In this document: one piece after another, positions 28,487 through 38,015 of the stretch
Position numbering within the stretch: the stretch's first letter is position 1
Layout: every line of letters starts with the position of its first letter
Made by a program: the position numbers and the translations under genes
Source: Microlunatus endophyticus
GTDB taxonomy: Bacteria > Actinomycetota > Actinomycetes > Propionibacteriales > Propionibacteriaceae
Assembly: GCF_014646195.1 (NCBI RefSeq)
Contig: NZ_BMMZ01000002.1
Span: 124,001 to 188,000 of the forward strand
DNA length: 64,000 bases
Reading direction: 5' to 3'
Notes under the pieces: model-generated
What the model was told of the DNA's origin: nothing
The model's database searches: none
Seen by the model: only the letters and a program-made list of their open reading frames with translations

Positions 28487-29473
28487 CTAGTCCGTGACCT
28501 TGACCCGCGGGTCGATCCAGGCGAGCGCGATGTCGGAGATCAGGTTGCCGACGACGAGCAGCACGGACAGCAACGTCAGCAGCGTCGCTGCGACGTAGGT
28601 GTCCTTGCTGATCAAGGTCTGCACCAGCGCCTGGCCGGTTGTCGGCAGGGCGAAGACGATCGAGACGATCGCCTCGCCCGAGATCAACGCGCCGAGCGTC
28701 GTACCGAAGGTCATCACCAACGGGTGCAGAGCGTTGCGGACGGCGTGTTTCCAGATCACCCGACGCTCCGGTACGCCTTTGGCACGGGCGGTCTGGACGT
28801 ACTGCTGGCCGAGCACATCAAAGAGGTTGGCCCGCATCACGCGGGTCAACCAGGCCGTACTACCGACCGCGATCACCGCCAGTGGCATCCACAGATGGGA
28901 CACCATGTCCCCGAATCTGGCCATACTCCAGGGCGCGTTGAGGTACTGCGTGTCGAACAGGCCGCCCACTTGAAGCCCGAACCACTTCACCGCCGCCACC
29001 ATCACGCCCAGGGCCAACAGGAATTCCGGGATGGCCACACCAACGAACTGGATGACGGTGATGATGTAGTCGGGGATCGTGTAGCGGTGGGTGGCCGAGA
29101 ACACCCCGACCGGGATCGCGATCGCCCAGGCCACGATGATCGCGCCGAAGCTCAGCGCGACCGAGAGCGCCAGCCGGCTCCCGATCAGCTGACTCACTGG
29201 CTCGTGGTAAAGGAACGACTGGCCCATGTTGCCATGGGCCAGGCCGCTCACCCACTTCCAGTACTTCACGATCCACGGGTCGTTGATCCCGTATTGCTTT
29301 TCCATGGCCTCGATCTGGGCGCCACTGACCTCTGCACCTTGGGCCCGCAGCCGAGCGAACTCCTCGGTCAACGCGGATCCGGGAGCGAGCTCGATGATGA
29401 AGAACGCGATGAACGAGACCGCGACAACCGTCAGGACGGCATAGGCCAACCTGCGAATGATGAATACCAGCAC
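28487..29473 (-). CDS. Peptide ABC transporter permease (OppB/DppB type)
   Basis: Partner permease, 328 residues, beginning MLVFIIRRLAYAVLTVVAVSF, the usual N-terminal helix, followed by the family segments GINDPWIVKYWKWVSGLAHG, LALSVALSFGAIIVAWAIAI and the cytoplasmic loop YVQTARAKGVPERRVIWKHA that contacts the ATPase. The two permeases form the channel through which the imported peptide passes. It lies 37 bases downstream of the binding-protein gene. Confidence 0.9.
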   Translation of the reverse strand: MLVFIIRRLAYAVLTVVAVSFIAFFIIELAPGSALTEEFARLRAQGAEVSGAQIEAMEKQYGINDPWIVKYWKWVSGLAHGNMGQSFLYHEPVSQLIGSRLALSVALSFGAIIVAWAIAIPVGVFSATHRYTIPDYIITVIQFVGVAIPEFLLALGVMVAAVKWFGLQVGGLFDTQYLNAPWSMARFGDMVSHLWMPLAVIAVGSTAWLTRVMRANLFDVLGQQYVQTARAKGVPERRVIWKHAVRNALHPLVMTFGTTLGALISGEAIVSIVFALPTTGQALVQTLISKDTYVAATLLTLLSVLLVVGNLISDIALAWIDPRVKVTD

Positions 29474-29510
29474 TGGAAAGTCCTATCCGAACGAGACAGA
29501 CGCCTGACTT

Positions 29511-31658
29511 CTACGTGTTGTGCTGGTCCGGGTTGTCCCAGTACCACGTCTCCGGGTCGTAGACCGCAGGCACGGGGTGCGTCCAGGGATTGACGAAACC
29601 GCCCTGCTGAAGGTTTTCCTTGAGTGGGAAGTTCTTCAGGTCCTTTTTGACGACCTCGACCTGCGGGTAGTTGGCGACCGTGCCCTGGAAGAACGGGCCG
29701 TCGGAAACATGGATCTTGATCATGTCCCAGACTAGCTGGTCGCGCTTCATCTCGTCCGGCTCGACCTTGGACTGGTTGTAGAGATCCCAGAGCTTCTGGA
29801 TCGGACCGTTCTTGTCCGGCAGCATCCGCGGTGGATGGCGCTTCCACGGATTGACGTTGGTCTCGGTGCTGTTGGTCTTGGTGCCCAGCTGCTGGTACCA
29901 CTGGCCCTCCAGCGGAGCCCATCGGGTGTATTCCAGCGGCACCAGCCACTGCGGGTAGACGAGGTGGTTGGGGCCGTCGCCGACCTCCCAGTCGCTGTGC
30001 GACATCAGCTTGCCCGACTTCCACTGGTCGTCGTAGCTCTGCGGCGGGATCGGATTCATGATCATGTTGAGGCCGATCGCCTTGAGGTCGGCAACCAGGT
30101 GGTTGTCCTTGCCCTTGTGCTCGTCGTCCTCGTCGGCCTGGTAGTCCAGTCGCAGCTTGAGCGGCTTGCCGTTCGGCAGCGTACGGACCCCGTCCGATCC
30201 TGCCTTGACCCCGATCGAGTCGAGGAGCTGCTTGGCCTTGTCCGGGTTGTATTCCACGTAGGAATCCCGCCAGGACTTGTACGCCGCCTTACCGGTGTCA
30301 TTGACGATGTACTCCTTGGCCTTCGGGCTCAGGGTGCCGGTCGTCTTCTCGCCCGTGTTGAAGTAGATCGCCTTCTGGACGGCATCGCGATTGAAGGCGT
30401 GCGAGACAGCCTGACGGAACTTCGGATTTTGGATGACGGCGCGGATGTCGTCGTCGATGTAGTCGTAGTTGAAGAAGAAGATCGATCCTGTGCCCGAGCC
30501 GCTGTCCCACAGCACCACCTGGGTGTTGGCCTTAGCACCGCTGTCCCGCAGTCCCTGGACGTCACTGAGGGTGATGCTGTTGAAGTTGCCGTGGCAGAAG
30601 TCGACAGCACCCTGCTGGACCTGCAGCTTGCCGGCCTCGGGGTCGGTTACGACGCTGAACTGGACCTCGTCGATGTAGGGCAGCTGGTCGCCGTTGGGCA
30701 TGACGCACCAGTAGTAGGGATTCCGCTCCAGGACGACGCCCTTGTTGTTGTCGAATGACTTGCACTTGTAGCCGATCAGGGTCGGGCAATCGGGGTTGCG
30801 GTGCCAGTCGGCCTTCTCCTGCATCAGGCCGCCGACGCTGTCCCAGTCGGACGGGATGTTCTTACCGGTCCCGATCTTGCCGGCAGGGTAGAACTGCTTG
30901 AGGTACTTGCTCGGCATGATCCGGATCGGGCCGTTATTCCCGATGTTGCCGCCGGCCCACATGGCCAGTCGGTCGGCGGTCAGCGGCGCCGGTGCGTCGA
31001 AGGTCATCTTCAGCGTGGTGTCGTCGACCGCGGTGAGCTTGGCCAGCGTACCCTTGCCGGAGCGGCACTCATCGGGCGGCGTCTGGGCCATCTTCTCCGG
31101 CAGGATGAAGCCCTCCCACCAGAACATCACGTCGTCCATGGTCAGCGGCGTCCCGTCGGACCACTTGACACCCTTGCGAAAGTTCAGCGTCCACTCCGAT
31201 GCGTCGTCGTTGGACTCCCAGGTCTCGACCAGGCCGGGACCGATCGCCTCGCCGTCGTTGAGCCAGCGGAGCCAGCCGTTGCCGTAGTAGAACTCCCGGT
31301 CGGAGTCGGCCTTCGCAGCCCCCTGGGTGGACACGGTGTTCATGTTGAGGCGGCCGCCGTACTTGCCCGGCTTGACCCAGTTGTGCGGGATGACGTACGG
31401 GTTGTCCGGCAGCCGCTGCTCGACCGACGGAAGGCTCGAGTCGATGTTCGGCGCTTGCTGGAATTTGGCCGGCTTCGGCAGTGGCTTCAGAGCCGAACCC
31501 TTCGCATTGGAGGCGCCGGCAGAGGCGCCACTCGAAGCGTTGTTTCCGGGATTGGTGGTGTTACCACCACCGGACGAGCAGGCAGCAAGCGCCGCGGCGC
31601 CAGCAACCATGGCAGAGCTGTACAGAAAACCACGACGGGTGATCTGGGAAGACTTCAT
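29511..31658 (-). CDS. Peptide-binding lipoprotein of the ABC importer (SBP_bac_5), Tat-type signal
   Basis: The solute receptor of the importer. The 715-residue protein begins with a twin-arginine signal TRRGFLYSS, a hydrophobic stretch and the lipobox LAACSS, so it should be exported folded by Tat and lipid-anchored at the outer face of the membrane. Family motifs include [20 protein letters not shown] and later [17 protein letters not shown] Ser/Gly/Asn-rich linker follows the cysteine. It is larger than a typical OppA (about 540), suggesting extra loops. It is the first gene of the operon, with GGAAAGGA ahead of the start. Confidence 0.9.
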   Translation of the reverse strand: MKSSQITRRGFLYSSAMVAGAAALAACSSGGGNTTNPGNNASSGASAGASNAKGSALKPLPKPAKFQQAPNIDSSLPSVEQRLPDNPYVIPHNWVKPGKYGGRLNMNTVSTQGAAKADSDREFYYGNGWLRWLNDGEAIGPGLVETWESNDDASEWTLNFRKGVKWSDGTPLTMDDVMFWWEGFILPEKMAQTPPDECRSGKGTLAKLTAVDDTTLKMTFDAPAPLTADRLAMWAGGNIGNNGPIRIMPSKYLKQFYPAGKIGTGKNIPSDWDSVGGLMQEKADWHRNPDCPTLIGYKCKSFDNNKGVVLERNPYYWCVMPNGDQLPYIDEVQFSVVTDPEAGKLQVQQGAVDFCHGNFNSITLSDVQGLRDSGAKANTQVVLWDSGSGTGSIFFFNYDYIDDDIRAVIQNPKFRQAVSHAFNRDAVQKAIYFNTGEKTTGTLSPKAKEYIVNDTGKAAYKSWRDSYVEYNPDKAKQLLDSIGVKAGSDGVRTLPNGKPLKLRLDYQADEDDEHKGKDNHLVADLKAIGLNMIMNPIPPQSYDDQWKSGKLMSHSDWEVGDGPNHLVYPQWLVPLEYTRWAPLEGQWYQQLGTKTNSTETNVNPWKRHPPRMLPDKNGPIQKLWDLYNQSKVEPDEMKRDQLVWDMIKIHVSDGPFFQGTVANYPQVEVVKKDLKNFPLKENLQQGGFVNPWTHPVPAVYDPETWYWDNPDQHNT

Positions 31659-31750
31659 CGTTTTCCTTTCCGACGTTCGCAGGCGACAGTGCCGAACGGC
31701 CTCGCCACTGAGCCTGCGTGACCCCCTTGGGGCTTGATCGCGTGACGGCG

Positions 31751-31810
31751 ATCTTAGGGCCTAGTTTGTCCTGACAACACAGCCCTGTCCTCAACTTCAA
31801 CAAATTTGTT
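31751..31810 (-). promoter_or_regulatory. Possible promoter and palindrome for the peptide-importer operon
   Basis: On the minus strand ttgtca (31772-31777) and taagat (31751-31756) could be -35 and -10 boxes, though their spacing of 15 is short. Upstream of them aacaaatttgtt (31799-31810) is a perfect 12-bp AT-rich palindrome, unusual in this GC-rich region and a possible operator. The rest of the gap 31659-31890 shows nothing else beyond a short acccccttgggg palindrome near 31719. Confidence 0.3.
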
Positions 31811-31890
31811 CCCAAGCGTGATCTTCGCCACTCTGAAACAGCCTGATCACAGCGGGATTCGCCTTTTCCCGCGGGAGCCCCTGCTGCCTC

Positions 31891-32172
31891 TCAGGTTCCC
31901 TCGCTGATCCGGTGCGCCAGCTCGATGTCCTGCTGGGTCAGACCGCCTGCGTCGTGACTGGTCAGCGCCAGGTGAACTTTGTTCCACCGAATATCGATAT
32001 CGGGATGGTGGTTTGCCTCTTCAGCTTGTTCTGCGGTGCGGTTGACGAAAACCATGGCAGCGCCGAAGTCATCGAATTCGAGATCGGCGACGATCTGATC
32101 GCCGTCCTGCTTCCAGTCTGGAAGCTCCTGCAGCTGCCGGGCGATCTCCTCGCCATCGAGTAACCGACTCAT
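31891..32172 (-). CDS. Pterin-4a-carbinolamine dehydratase
   Basis: A small enzyme (93 aa) that dehydrates 4a-hydroxy-tetrahydropterin for cofactor recycling. The active-site signature EEANHHPDIDIRWNKVHLALTS, with the triad-type His-His, and HDAGGLTQQDIELA are exactly as in the PCD/DCoH family. No phenylalanine hydroxylase is nearby, so it may have another pterin or regulatory role. It starts at ATG 32172; an upstream frame is open but without family sequence. It is divergent from the ArsB-like gene 79 bases away. Confidence 0.92.
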   Translation of the reverse strand: MSRLLDGEEIARQLQELPDWKQDGDQIVADLEFDDFGAAMVFVNRTAEQAEEANHHPDIDIRWNKVHLALTSHDAGGLTQQDIELAHRISEGT

Positions 32173-32251
32173 GCGGCCAGCCTGCCACAGTGCTGGCGCC
32201 GTGGGCGTTGCGAACTTCTGGCCATCGGTACGCAGGCCGTAGGGTTCAGGA

Positions 32252-33367
32252 GTGGATCTCGAGGCGTTCGCGGCGCGCGTCGGACCCATTCTGGGATTCC
32301 TGGTGTGCATCACCGTGATCGCCGAGCTGGCCGACATGATCGGGATCTTCCGGGCGCTGGCCTACGGTGCCGCTCGGCTTGCTCGGGGATCGGTCCTGGT
32401 GCTGTGGCTGCTGGTGGTCGTGGTCGCCGCGGTTTCGGCGTCGCTGCTGTCTCTGGACACCACCGCCGTGTTGATTACACCCGTGGTGCTGGTGCTGGCG
32501 CGCCGGTTGCATCTTGATCTTGGTCTGTTCGCCTACACCGCGGTCTGGCTCGCCAACACCGCCTCGTTGCTGCTGCCGGTGTCCAATCTGACCAACCTGC
32601 TGGCGATGAGTTGGCTGCGCAGTGATCAGTTCGGATCGTCCGATGTCGGGACGTTCGGCGGCTTCGCCCGGCTGATGTGGCCTTCCGCGGCCGTCGCGTT
32701 GTTGATCACCGTCGGTACGCTGGCGGTGATCTTCCGGCGTTCGCTGCCGGGGTCGTACGAGATGCCGGGCTGGCACCCTGTCGCGGATCGGGTGTTGTTC
32801 GTGGTTGCGGCGGGCGTCTGTGCCGGTCTGGGTCCCGCCTTCGCGCTGGGCGTCAATGTCACCCTGGGGGCCGGGGTCGGCGCAGCGGTGTTGGTGATCG
32901 CCTGTCTGGTAAGGAATCGCCGGATGTTGGCCTGGAAACTGCTGCCCTGGCAGCTGGTGCTCGGGGTGTCGGCGCTGTTCCTGGTCGTGCAGTTCGCCCA
33001 TGATCACGGACTCGGCCGGCTGCTCGCTGTGATCGGTGGACACGGTGACTCCGGATGGGCGCTGTTGCGGCTGGGGGCAGTGGCCGTGGTCGGGTCGAAT
33101 GTTGTCAACAACCTGCCTGCTTATCTGGCCTTGGAGCCGTTGGCCGACACCGTGCACCGGATGGCGGTGCTGTTGATCGGTGTCAATGCCGGTCCGCTGA
33201 TCCTGCCGTGGGGGAGTCTGGCGACCCTGCTGTGGGCGTCCCGTTGCCGCGCTGCCGGCGTCCGCGTGCCGTGGGGTCGTTTCGCCCGCCGTGGGCTGAT
33301 CCTGGTGCCGTTGTTGCTGTTGGGCTGCACCGGTGCCACAGTTCTGGCTCGTTTCTTGACAAACTAG
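32252..33367 (+). CDS. ArsB/NhaD-superfamily membrane transporter
   Basis: A 371-residue integral membrane protein of the ion-transporter superfamily (ArsB/SLC13-like). Ten or so hydrophobic segments are visible, along with the characteristic half-helix motifs SLDTTAVLITPVVL, NTASLLLPVSNLTNLLA and, in the second repeat, GSNVVNNLPAYLAL. Related proteins export arsenite or exchange organic anions and protons; no arsR or arsC gene lies nearby, so the substrate is open. GTG start with taggggt-like tagggt (32240-32245) six bases upstream suggests a leaderless transcript. Confidence 0.8.
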   Translation: MDLEAFAARVGPILGFLVCITVIAELADMIGIFRALAYGAARLARGSVLVLWLLVVVVAAVSASLLSLDTTAVLITPVVLVLARRLHLDLGLFAYTAVWLANTASLLLPVSNLTNLLAMSWLRSDQFGSSDVGTFGGFARLMWPSAAVALLITVGTLAVIFRRSLPGSYEMPGWHPVADRVLFVVAAGVCAGLGPAFALGVNVTLGAGVGAAVLVIACLVRNRRMLAWKLLPWQLVLGVSALFLVVQFAHDHGLGRLLAVIGGHGDSGWALLRLGAVAVVGSNVVNNLPAYLALEPLADTVHRMAVLLIGVNAGPLILPWGSLATLLWASRCRAAGVRVPWGRFARRGLILVPLLLLGCTGATVLARFLTN

Positions 33368-33371
33368 CCTC

Positions 33372-34526
33372 ATGTCCGCGGTCAAGGAACGTGTCGGAAA
33401 GGTCACCCGGCGACCCATGGTGGCGCACCTGTTGAGGGCGAACCAGCGATTCGGTGGCCGGCTGGGCAACCAGTTCGGTGCCGCCATCACCTACTTCTCG
33501 GTGCTGGCGATCGTGCCGATCATCATGTTCGCGTTCTCGGTGCTCGGCTTCGTGCTGGCGATCGCGCCCGACCTGAAGCAGGAGCTCCTGGACGAGATCC
33601 GCAAGGCGCTGAGCGGTCTGGACAACGGCACCAGGGCCAGCATCATGGCGTTGATCAAGAATGCCCTCGACCACTTCAAGGCGATCGGCATCGTCGGACT
33701 GTTGTCGGCGCTGTATTCCGGCGCGGGCTGGATCGGCAACCTCAAGGATGCGGTCCGGGCGCAGTGGCGGGAAAGCTTCGATCTCAGGATCAAGAAGGAG
33801 AACTTCCTGATCAAGAACGCGCACAACATCCTGATCTTGCTCGGGCTGCTGGTGTTGATCGCGATCACCTTCGGACTGGCGTCGATCTCGACCACCCTGA
33901 GCGGGACGATCACCGGATGGCTCGGCCTCGATCAGGTCGGCTGGCTGCAACCGGTGCTGGCGATCGTCCCGATCATCTTCTCCGTGGGCGCCGGCTGGCT
34001 GGTCTTCATGTACCTGTTCCTGGTGCTGCCCGAGACCCGCGAACCGTGGAGCGCCGTACGCCGCGGTTCGTTGATAGGTGCGATCGGCCTCGGCGTCCTG
34101 CAGTACCTGACCAGTTTCCTGATCGGCCGTTTCACCAACAGCCCGACGGCGAGTCTGTTCGGGCCGGTGATTGCGCTGATGGTCTTCCTGAATCTGTTCG
34201 CCCGGCTGGTGCTCTTCGTCGCTGCCTGGATCGGCACCGCGACCCATGCCGCGGAACTGGACTACGCCGGCCTCGAGGAAGAGGCAGAGGGTGCCGAGGT
34301 AGCCGGCCAGACCGACGATGGTCGCACCCGAGCCGACGAGCAAGACGACAAAACGGCCGACCCGCGCGGGGATTGGTCCCGTACGCCTGGGTACGTCTCC
34401 CACGAGGTGGCGACCCGCTCGGTCCAGGTCGGCACCGGGACCGGTTACGTCACCGGAGCCGCCACCGGCATCGGCATCGGCGCCGTCATCGCCCTGGCCA
34501 TCAACCGACTCCGCGGTCGGCGCTGA
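33372..34526 (+). CDS. YihY/BrkB-family membrane protein
   Basis: A 384-residue protein of the YihY/virulence-factor BrkB family: six predicted membrane helices, with the motifs GNQFGAAITYFSVLAIVPI, FKAIGIVGLLSALYSGAGW and GRFTNSPTASLFGPVIALMVFLN. The hydrophilic C-terminus is acidic then Gly-rich (TGAATGIGIGAVIALA, a further possible helix). The family is no longer believed to be an RNase BN; its function is unknown. It begins 4 bases after the ArsB-like stop and ends 7 bases before a convergent gene. Confidence 0.9.
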   Translation: MSAVKERVGKVTRRPMVAHLLRANQRFGGRLGNQFGAAITYFSVLAIVPIIMFAFSVLGFVLAIAPDLKQELLDEIRKALSGLDNGTRASIMALIKNALDHFKAIGIVGLLSALYSGAGWIGNLKDAVRAQWRESFDLRIKKENFLIKNAHNILILLGLLVLIAITFGLASISTTLSGTITGWLGLDQVGWLQPVLAIVPIIFSVGAGWLVFMYLFLVLPETREPWSAVRRGSLIGAIGLGVLQYLTSFLIGRFTNSPTASLFGPVIALMVFLNLFARLVLFVAAWIGTATHAAELDYAGLEEEAEGAEVAGQTDDGRTRADEQDDKTADPRGDWSRTPGYVSHEVATRSVQVGTGTGYVTGAATGIGIGAVIALAINRLRGRR

Positions 34527-34533
34527 CCGAGGA

Positions 34534-35724
34534 TCAGGCTTGCCCGATCTCCGAAAGCAGGCTGGTGAACCAGTCCGCCTTCGTGTTGAAGGGCTTGCCA
34601 CCGGCGATCCGCGGAAACTCGATCGCCCGCAGCTCGTCACCGCGCTCCTCGTCCTGGCCGATCACGCCGGCCTCGCCGCGCAGCGCACAGTCGACAGCGA
34701 GGTCGGTCATCTGCTTGATCAGCGCCAGGTCCTCCTCGTTGGCCGCCGCCGAACGAGAGAAGTAGCCGGATTTCTGCACCAGGACCTTGCCGGCGCCCAG
34801 GACTTCAGCGAACTGCTCGGCGAACCAGGCCCCGGGGTTGATCTTGTCGAGTTTCACGTGACCGAAGGGATCCCGCGGCACCTCTGCGCCGGTCCGCTCC
34901 AACTCGGCGACGATCGCCTCGACCCCGGCACCCTCGGAGATGAAGAGATTGACGTTGCCGATCTCATCCATGATCTTCTTGAGCCGTGCGCCCTCGGCCT
35001 GCAGATCAAGATCAGCTTCCGGGACGTACACGCCGTGAATGTCCCAGTCCTCTCGCGACAATCCGATCTCTGGCAGGAACTCCTGCTGGGTGAGCCACTT
35101 CCGATACGCCGCAGCCGTGGCGGCGGTGAGCCAGCCGCAGTTGCGTCCCATCACCTCGTGCACGATCAACATCCGGGAACCGGAGTTGTGCTCGGCGACG
35201 ATGTTCTGGGCGAACCGGGCACCCTGCTCGGCCGCCGTCCAAGCGCCCAGCGACTGCTTGATCGGCACGACGTCGTTGTCGATCGTCTTGGGCAGCCCGA
35301 CCACGGTGAGCTCATGGCCCTGCTCGGCCAGGAAGGCGGCAAGATCGGCGGCGGTGGTGTTGGTGTCGTCGCCGCCGATGGTGTGCAGGACGTCGACGCC
35401 GTCCGCGGTCAGGCGGTCGGCCGCGGCCTGCAGCGGGTCGACGCCCTCGGCGACCAGACCACGCTCGACCAGGTCGGCGGCGTTGGTCAGTTTCACCCGG
35501 GAGTTGCCGATCGGCGAGCCGCCGAAGTGGTGTAGCAAGCCGGCCTTGGCACGAACCTCCCCAGTGACGGTCAGTGAATCACCGGCCAGCAGACCCTGGT
35601 AGCCGTACCGGTAGGCGATGATCTCCACCTCCGGTGCGACCTCGGTGTAGCGCTCGATCAATCCGCCGACCGCCGACGACAAGCACGGGGCGAAACCGCC
35701 CGCGGTAAGTAATGCGATCTTCAC
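34534..35724 (-). CDS. pfp: Pyrophosphate-dependent 6-phosphofructokinase
   Basis: Catalyses reversible phosphorylation of fructose 6-phosphate with PPi in place of ATP. The 396-residue protein has the PFK core TAGGFAPCLSSAV, HTIGGDDTNTTA and LPKTIDNDV. Asp in GGDD and Lys in PKTIDND are the two residues known to specify PPi; ATP enzymes have GGDGS and PGTIDND. HEVMGRNCGWLTA completes the active site. Propionibacteria are well known for PPi-PFK, so this helps identify the organism's group. ATG with no strong ribosome site; gene is convergent with brkB. Confidence 0.93.
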   Translation of the reverse strand: MKIALLTAGGFAPCLSSAVGGLIERYTEVAPEVEIIAYRYGYQGLLAGDSLTVTGEVRAKAGLLHHFGGSPIGNSRVKLTNAADLVERGLVAEGVDPLQAAADRLTADGVDVLHTIGGDDTNTTAADLAAFLAEQGHELTVVGLPKTIDNDVVPIKQSLGAWTAAEQGARFAQNIVAEHNSGSRMLIVHEVMGRNCGWLTAATAAAYRKWLTQQEFLPEIGLSREDWDIHGVYVPEADLDLQAEGARLKKIMDEIGNVNLFISEGAGVEAIVAELERTGAEVPRDPFGHVKLDKINPGAWFAEQFAEVLGAGKVLVQKSGYFSRSAAANEEDLALIKQMTDLAVDCALRGEAGVIGQDEERGDELRAIEFPRIAGGKPFNTKADWFTSLLSEIGQA

Positions 35725-35755
35725 TCGTCCACCCTATCGGCGCCCCGCCGGGACC

Positions 35756-36223
35756 TCACCCCGCCGCCTGCGTGCCGGTGCTGGCAGGTTCCAGATAACG
35801 GGCTCCGGTGCCCGACGCTGCCGCCTTGTCCTCCGGATTCTGCAGTGCGCACCGCTGCAGGCTCAGACATCCACAGCCGATGCAGCTGTCCAGTTGATCA
35901 CGCAGCCGGACCAGGCGCTGGATCTGCTCGTCGATCCGTGGCCGCCAGTTCTCCGAGAGCCGGGCCCAGTCGGTCCTGGTCGGGGTCCGGCCCGATGGCA
36001 GGGTGGACAGGGCGGCGGTGATCTCCTCCAGGGAGAGCCCGACGCGTTGAGCCGACCGGATGAAGGCCAGTCGGCGCAGCGTCGAGCGACGGAATCTGCG
36101 TTGATTGCCGGCCGTACGCACCGAGGTCACCAGCCCGTGCGTCTCATAGAAGCGGATCGCCGACGGTGCAAGTCCGGAGCGCGCAGCGACATCACCGATG
36201 CTGAGCAGGTCGTTGGTCTGCAT
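35756..36223 (-). CDS. soxR: SoxR-type redox-sensing MerR regulator
   Basis: A 155-residue MerR regulator that senses redox-cycling compounds through a [2Fe-2S] cluster. The helix-turn-helix is LSIGDVAARSGLAPSAIRFYE, the wing NQRRFRRSTLRRLAF, and the cluster signature CIGCGCLSLQRC (C-x2-C-x-C-x5-C) is complete. I prefer ATG 36223; the frame opens at 36247, but homologous sequence starts at MQTNDLLS. No SoxS is expected in actinobacteria, where SoxR controls a few genes directly; its targets here are unknown. Confidence 0.92.
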   Translation of the reverse strand: MQTNDLLSIGDVAARSGLAPSAIRFYETHGLVTSVRTAGNQRRFRRSTLRRLAFIRSAQRVGLSLEEITAALSTLPSGRTPTRTDWARLSENWRPRIDEQIQRLVRLRDQLDSCIGCGCLSLQRCALQNPEDKAAASGTGARYLEPASTGTQAAG

Positions 36224-36254
36224 CCGGGCAGCATACATATAGTTCAAGGAAGCT

Positions 36255-37814
36255 TCAGCTTCCGTGAGGGGTCACTTGTTCCTCAATCTCGCGGTGTGGC
36301 GTCGGCACCGGGAGAGGTGAAAAGGCGACGCGCCGCGAATATTCGTGAACAAGTGACTCCTCGGCGGTGGGCGTGGGGGTGAGGGCGGCGGCGAGACGCG
36401 CGGCGCCGTCGGGGATGAAGGGGGCCAATTCGGCCGCGATTGTCCGGCACGCCCCGATGAGTCCGGCGCAGACCAGCGCCAACCGGTCGCGATCGGCAGC
36501 TCTGGTCGATCTCGCCAGCTGCCACGGCCGGGTCGCCTCGACGGCCTGGTTGGCCAGCGCAGCGACCGCAACGATCGCCGCCGTGGCCCGTCTCAGATCG
36601 AACTGTTCGAGATGATCGTCGACGGTCCCGGGCAACCGGACCGCGGCCGCGCGCAGGCTTGCCAGCTCGGGATCGGTCGCCGTCTGCGGTCGCAGTACGC
36701 CACCGAACGCGCGCTGAGTGACCACCGAGACCCGGTTGACCAGGTTTCCCACGGTGTTGACCAGATCCTCGGTGTAGCGGCGGCGCAGCCGGTCGATCGA
36801 GAAATCGGTGTCGCCGACCCGGTTGACGTCACTGGTCAGCCACCAGCGGAGTGCGTCCCGGCCGTAGGTGTCCAGGACGGTTTCCGGTGTCTCGGACCGG
36901 GCGTCCGGATCGGATTTGCTGATCTTGCGGCCAGCCAGCTGCAGGTATTCGTGCACCAGGATCTCGGTCGGCAACGGGATGCCGGCGGCCAGCAGAGTGC
37001 CGAGCCAGTAGACGGCGTGGAAGCGGATGATGCCCTTGCCGATCAGATGGATCCGTTCGTCCGCGCCGGCCCACCAGCTCCGGTACGCGGGCTGCTGCGG
37101 GTAGCCGAGGGCGGTGATGTAGTTGGCCAGTGCATCCCACCAGACGTAGATCGTCTGGCTCGGGTCACCGGGCACCGGGATGCCCCAATCGCCGGTCCGT
37201 TCCGCCGGGCGCGACACGCTGAAATCGGCCAGCCCGGAGCGTACGAATGCCAGCACCTCGGCCCGGCGGTGGTCGGGACGGATCCGGACGCGGTCCTCGG
37301 CGATGGCCGACTCGATCTGTTCCTGGTAGCGGGACAGCGCGAAGAACCAGTTCTGCTCGGTCACCTCCTCGGGGCGCGTGCCGTGTTCGGGACAGTGCCC
37401 GTCGACCAGATCCGCGGCGGCGTAGAACTGCTCGCAGCCGGCGCAGTACAGCCCGGTGTAGCTGCGACGGTAGAGTTCGGCGCGAACGCGGCGCCACAGC
37501 GCCTCGACGCCCGGCCGATGACGGGGATCGGACCCGGTCCTGATGGCGTCGTCGTAGCCGACGCCGAGCCGGTCGACCAGCCGTACGAAGGCGTCGCCGT
37601 TGGCCCGGACGAAGTCGGCGACCGGTACGCCTGCGGCGCGTGCCGCGGTGACGTTCTTCAGCGCGTTGTCGTCGGTGCCGGTGAGCAGCCGGACCTGGTG
37701 GCCGCGCAAGCGGCGGTGCCGCGCCAGCACATCGGCCTGGACGAATTCCAGCGCGTGCCCCAGGTGTGGGCGGGCATTGACGTAGGGGATGGAGGTGGTG
37801 AGATAGCTGATCAT
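36255..37814 (-). CDS. metG: Divergent methionyl-tRNA synthetase
   Basis: A class I synthetase for methionine, 519 residues. Signature HIGH is PHLGHA and KMSKS is KISKS (followed by DPDARSET), with a zinc knuckle YCAGCEQFY...GHCPEHG. The usual TGTDEHG segment is replaced by LTGTDDNALKN, typical of a second, divergent MetRS type rather than of the main actinobacterial enzyme. It may be an inhibitor-resistant paralogue, though a main copy cannot be seen here. The last 34 residues (starting ESLVHEYSRR) are encoded by a palindromic repeat that also supplies nearly all the distance to the stop. Start ATG 37814 with AGGAG five bases upstream. Confidence 0.9.
   Translation of the reverse strand: MISYLTTSIPYVNARPHLGHALEFVQADVLARHRRLRGHQVRLLTGTDDNALKNVTAARAAGVPVADFVRANGDAFVRLVDRLGVGYDDAIRTGSDPRHRPGVEALWRRVRAELYRRSYTGLYCAGCEQFYAAADLVDGHCPEHGTRPEEVTEQNWFFALSRYQEQIESAIAEDRVRIRPDHRRAEVLAFVRSGLADFSVSRPAERTGDWGIPVPGDPSQTIYVWWDALANYITALGYPQQPAYRSWWAGADERIHLIGKGIIRFHAVYWLGTLLAAGIPLPTEILVHEYLQLAGRKISKSDPDARSETPETVLDTYGRDALRWWLTSDVNRVGDTDFSIDRLRRRYTEDLVNTVGNLVNRVSVVTQRAFGGVLRPQTATDPELASLRAAAVRLPGTVDDHLEQFDLRRATAAIVAVAALANQAVEATRPWQLARSTRAADRDRLALVCAGLIGACRTIAAELAPFIPDGAARLAAALTPTPTAEESLVHEYSRRVAFSPLPVPTPHREIEEQVTPHGS
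36266..36362. repeat. Palindromic repeat family A, copy 1 (inside metG 3' end)
   Basis: A 97-bp element starting gaggggtcacttgttcctca and ending acaagtgactcctc, so its ends are inverted repeats with a few mismatches. Its right end shares cgccgc...atatt and tgactcctc-type sequence with copies at 50421-50528 and 60060-60123. It lies wholly inside the metG frame. Confidence 0.85.
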
Positions 37815-37842
37815 GACGGCTCCTGATGGCGGGTGATTCACG

Positions 37843-37866
37843 CGAGGAGCCGGGTGCGTCTCCTCG
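37843..37866. other. Hairpin in the metG leader
   Basis: cgaggag (37843-37849) and ctcctcg (37860-37866) make a perfect 7-bp stem with a 10-base loop, 29 bases upstream of the metG start. The 201-base divergent gap 37815-38015 has no recognisable T-box or SAM riboswitch. Confidence 0.3.
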
Positions 37867-38015
37867 GTCCGGGAGGAAACGCGGGCATTCGGATCAGCGC
37901 AGCGGTTACCTCGAACCGGTGCGCATCATGGTGATCACGAATGACATGGGCCCTATTGTCCGCGTCCGACCTGCCCGCGTCCACCGAATTCACCCGGCGG
38001 AATTAGGCTGCCGCC

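Noticed and set aside
31719..31734. gtgacccccttgggg-type sequence as a further copy of repeat family A
   Set aside because: It shares only a short gtgaccccc string and lacks the inner boxes and terminal inverted repeat of the family.
37815..38015. T-box or SAM riboswitch before metG
   Set aside because: No tggtaccgcg-type antiterminator or SAM aptamer core was found; only a 7-bp hairpin.
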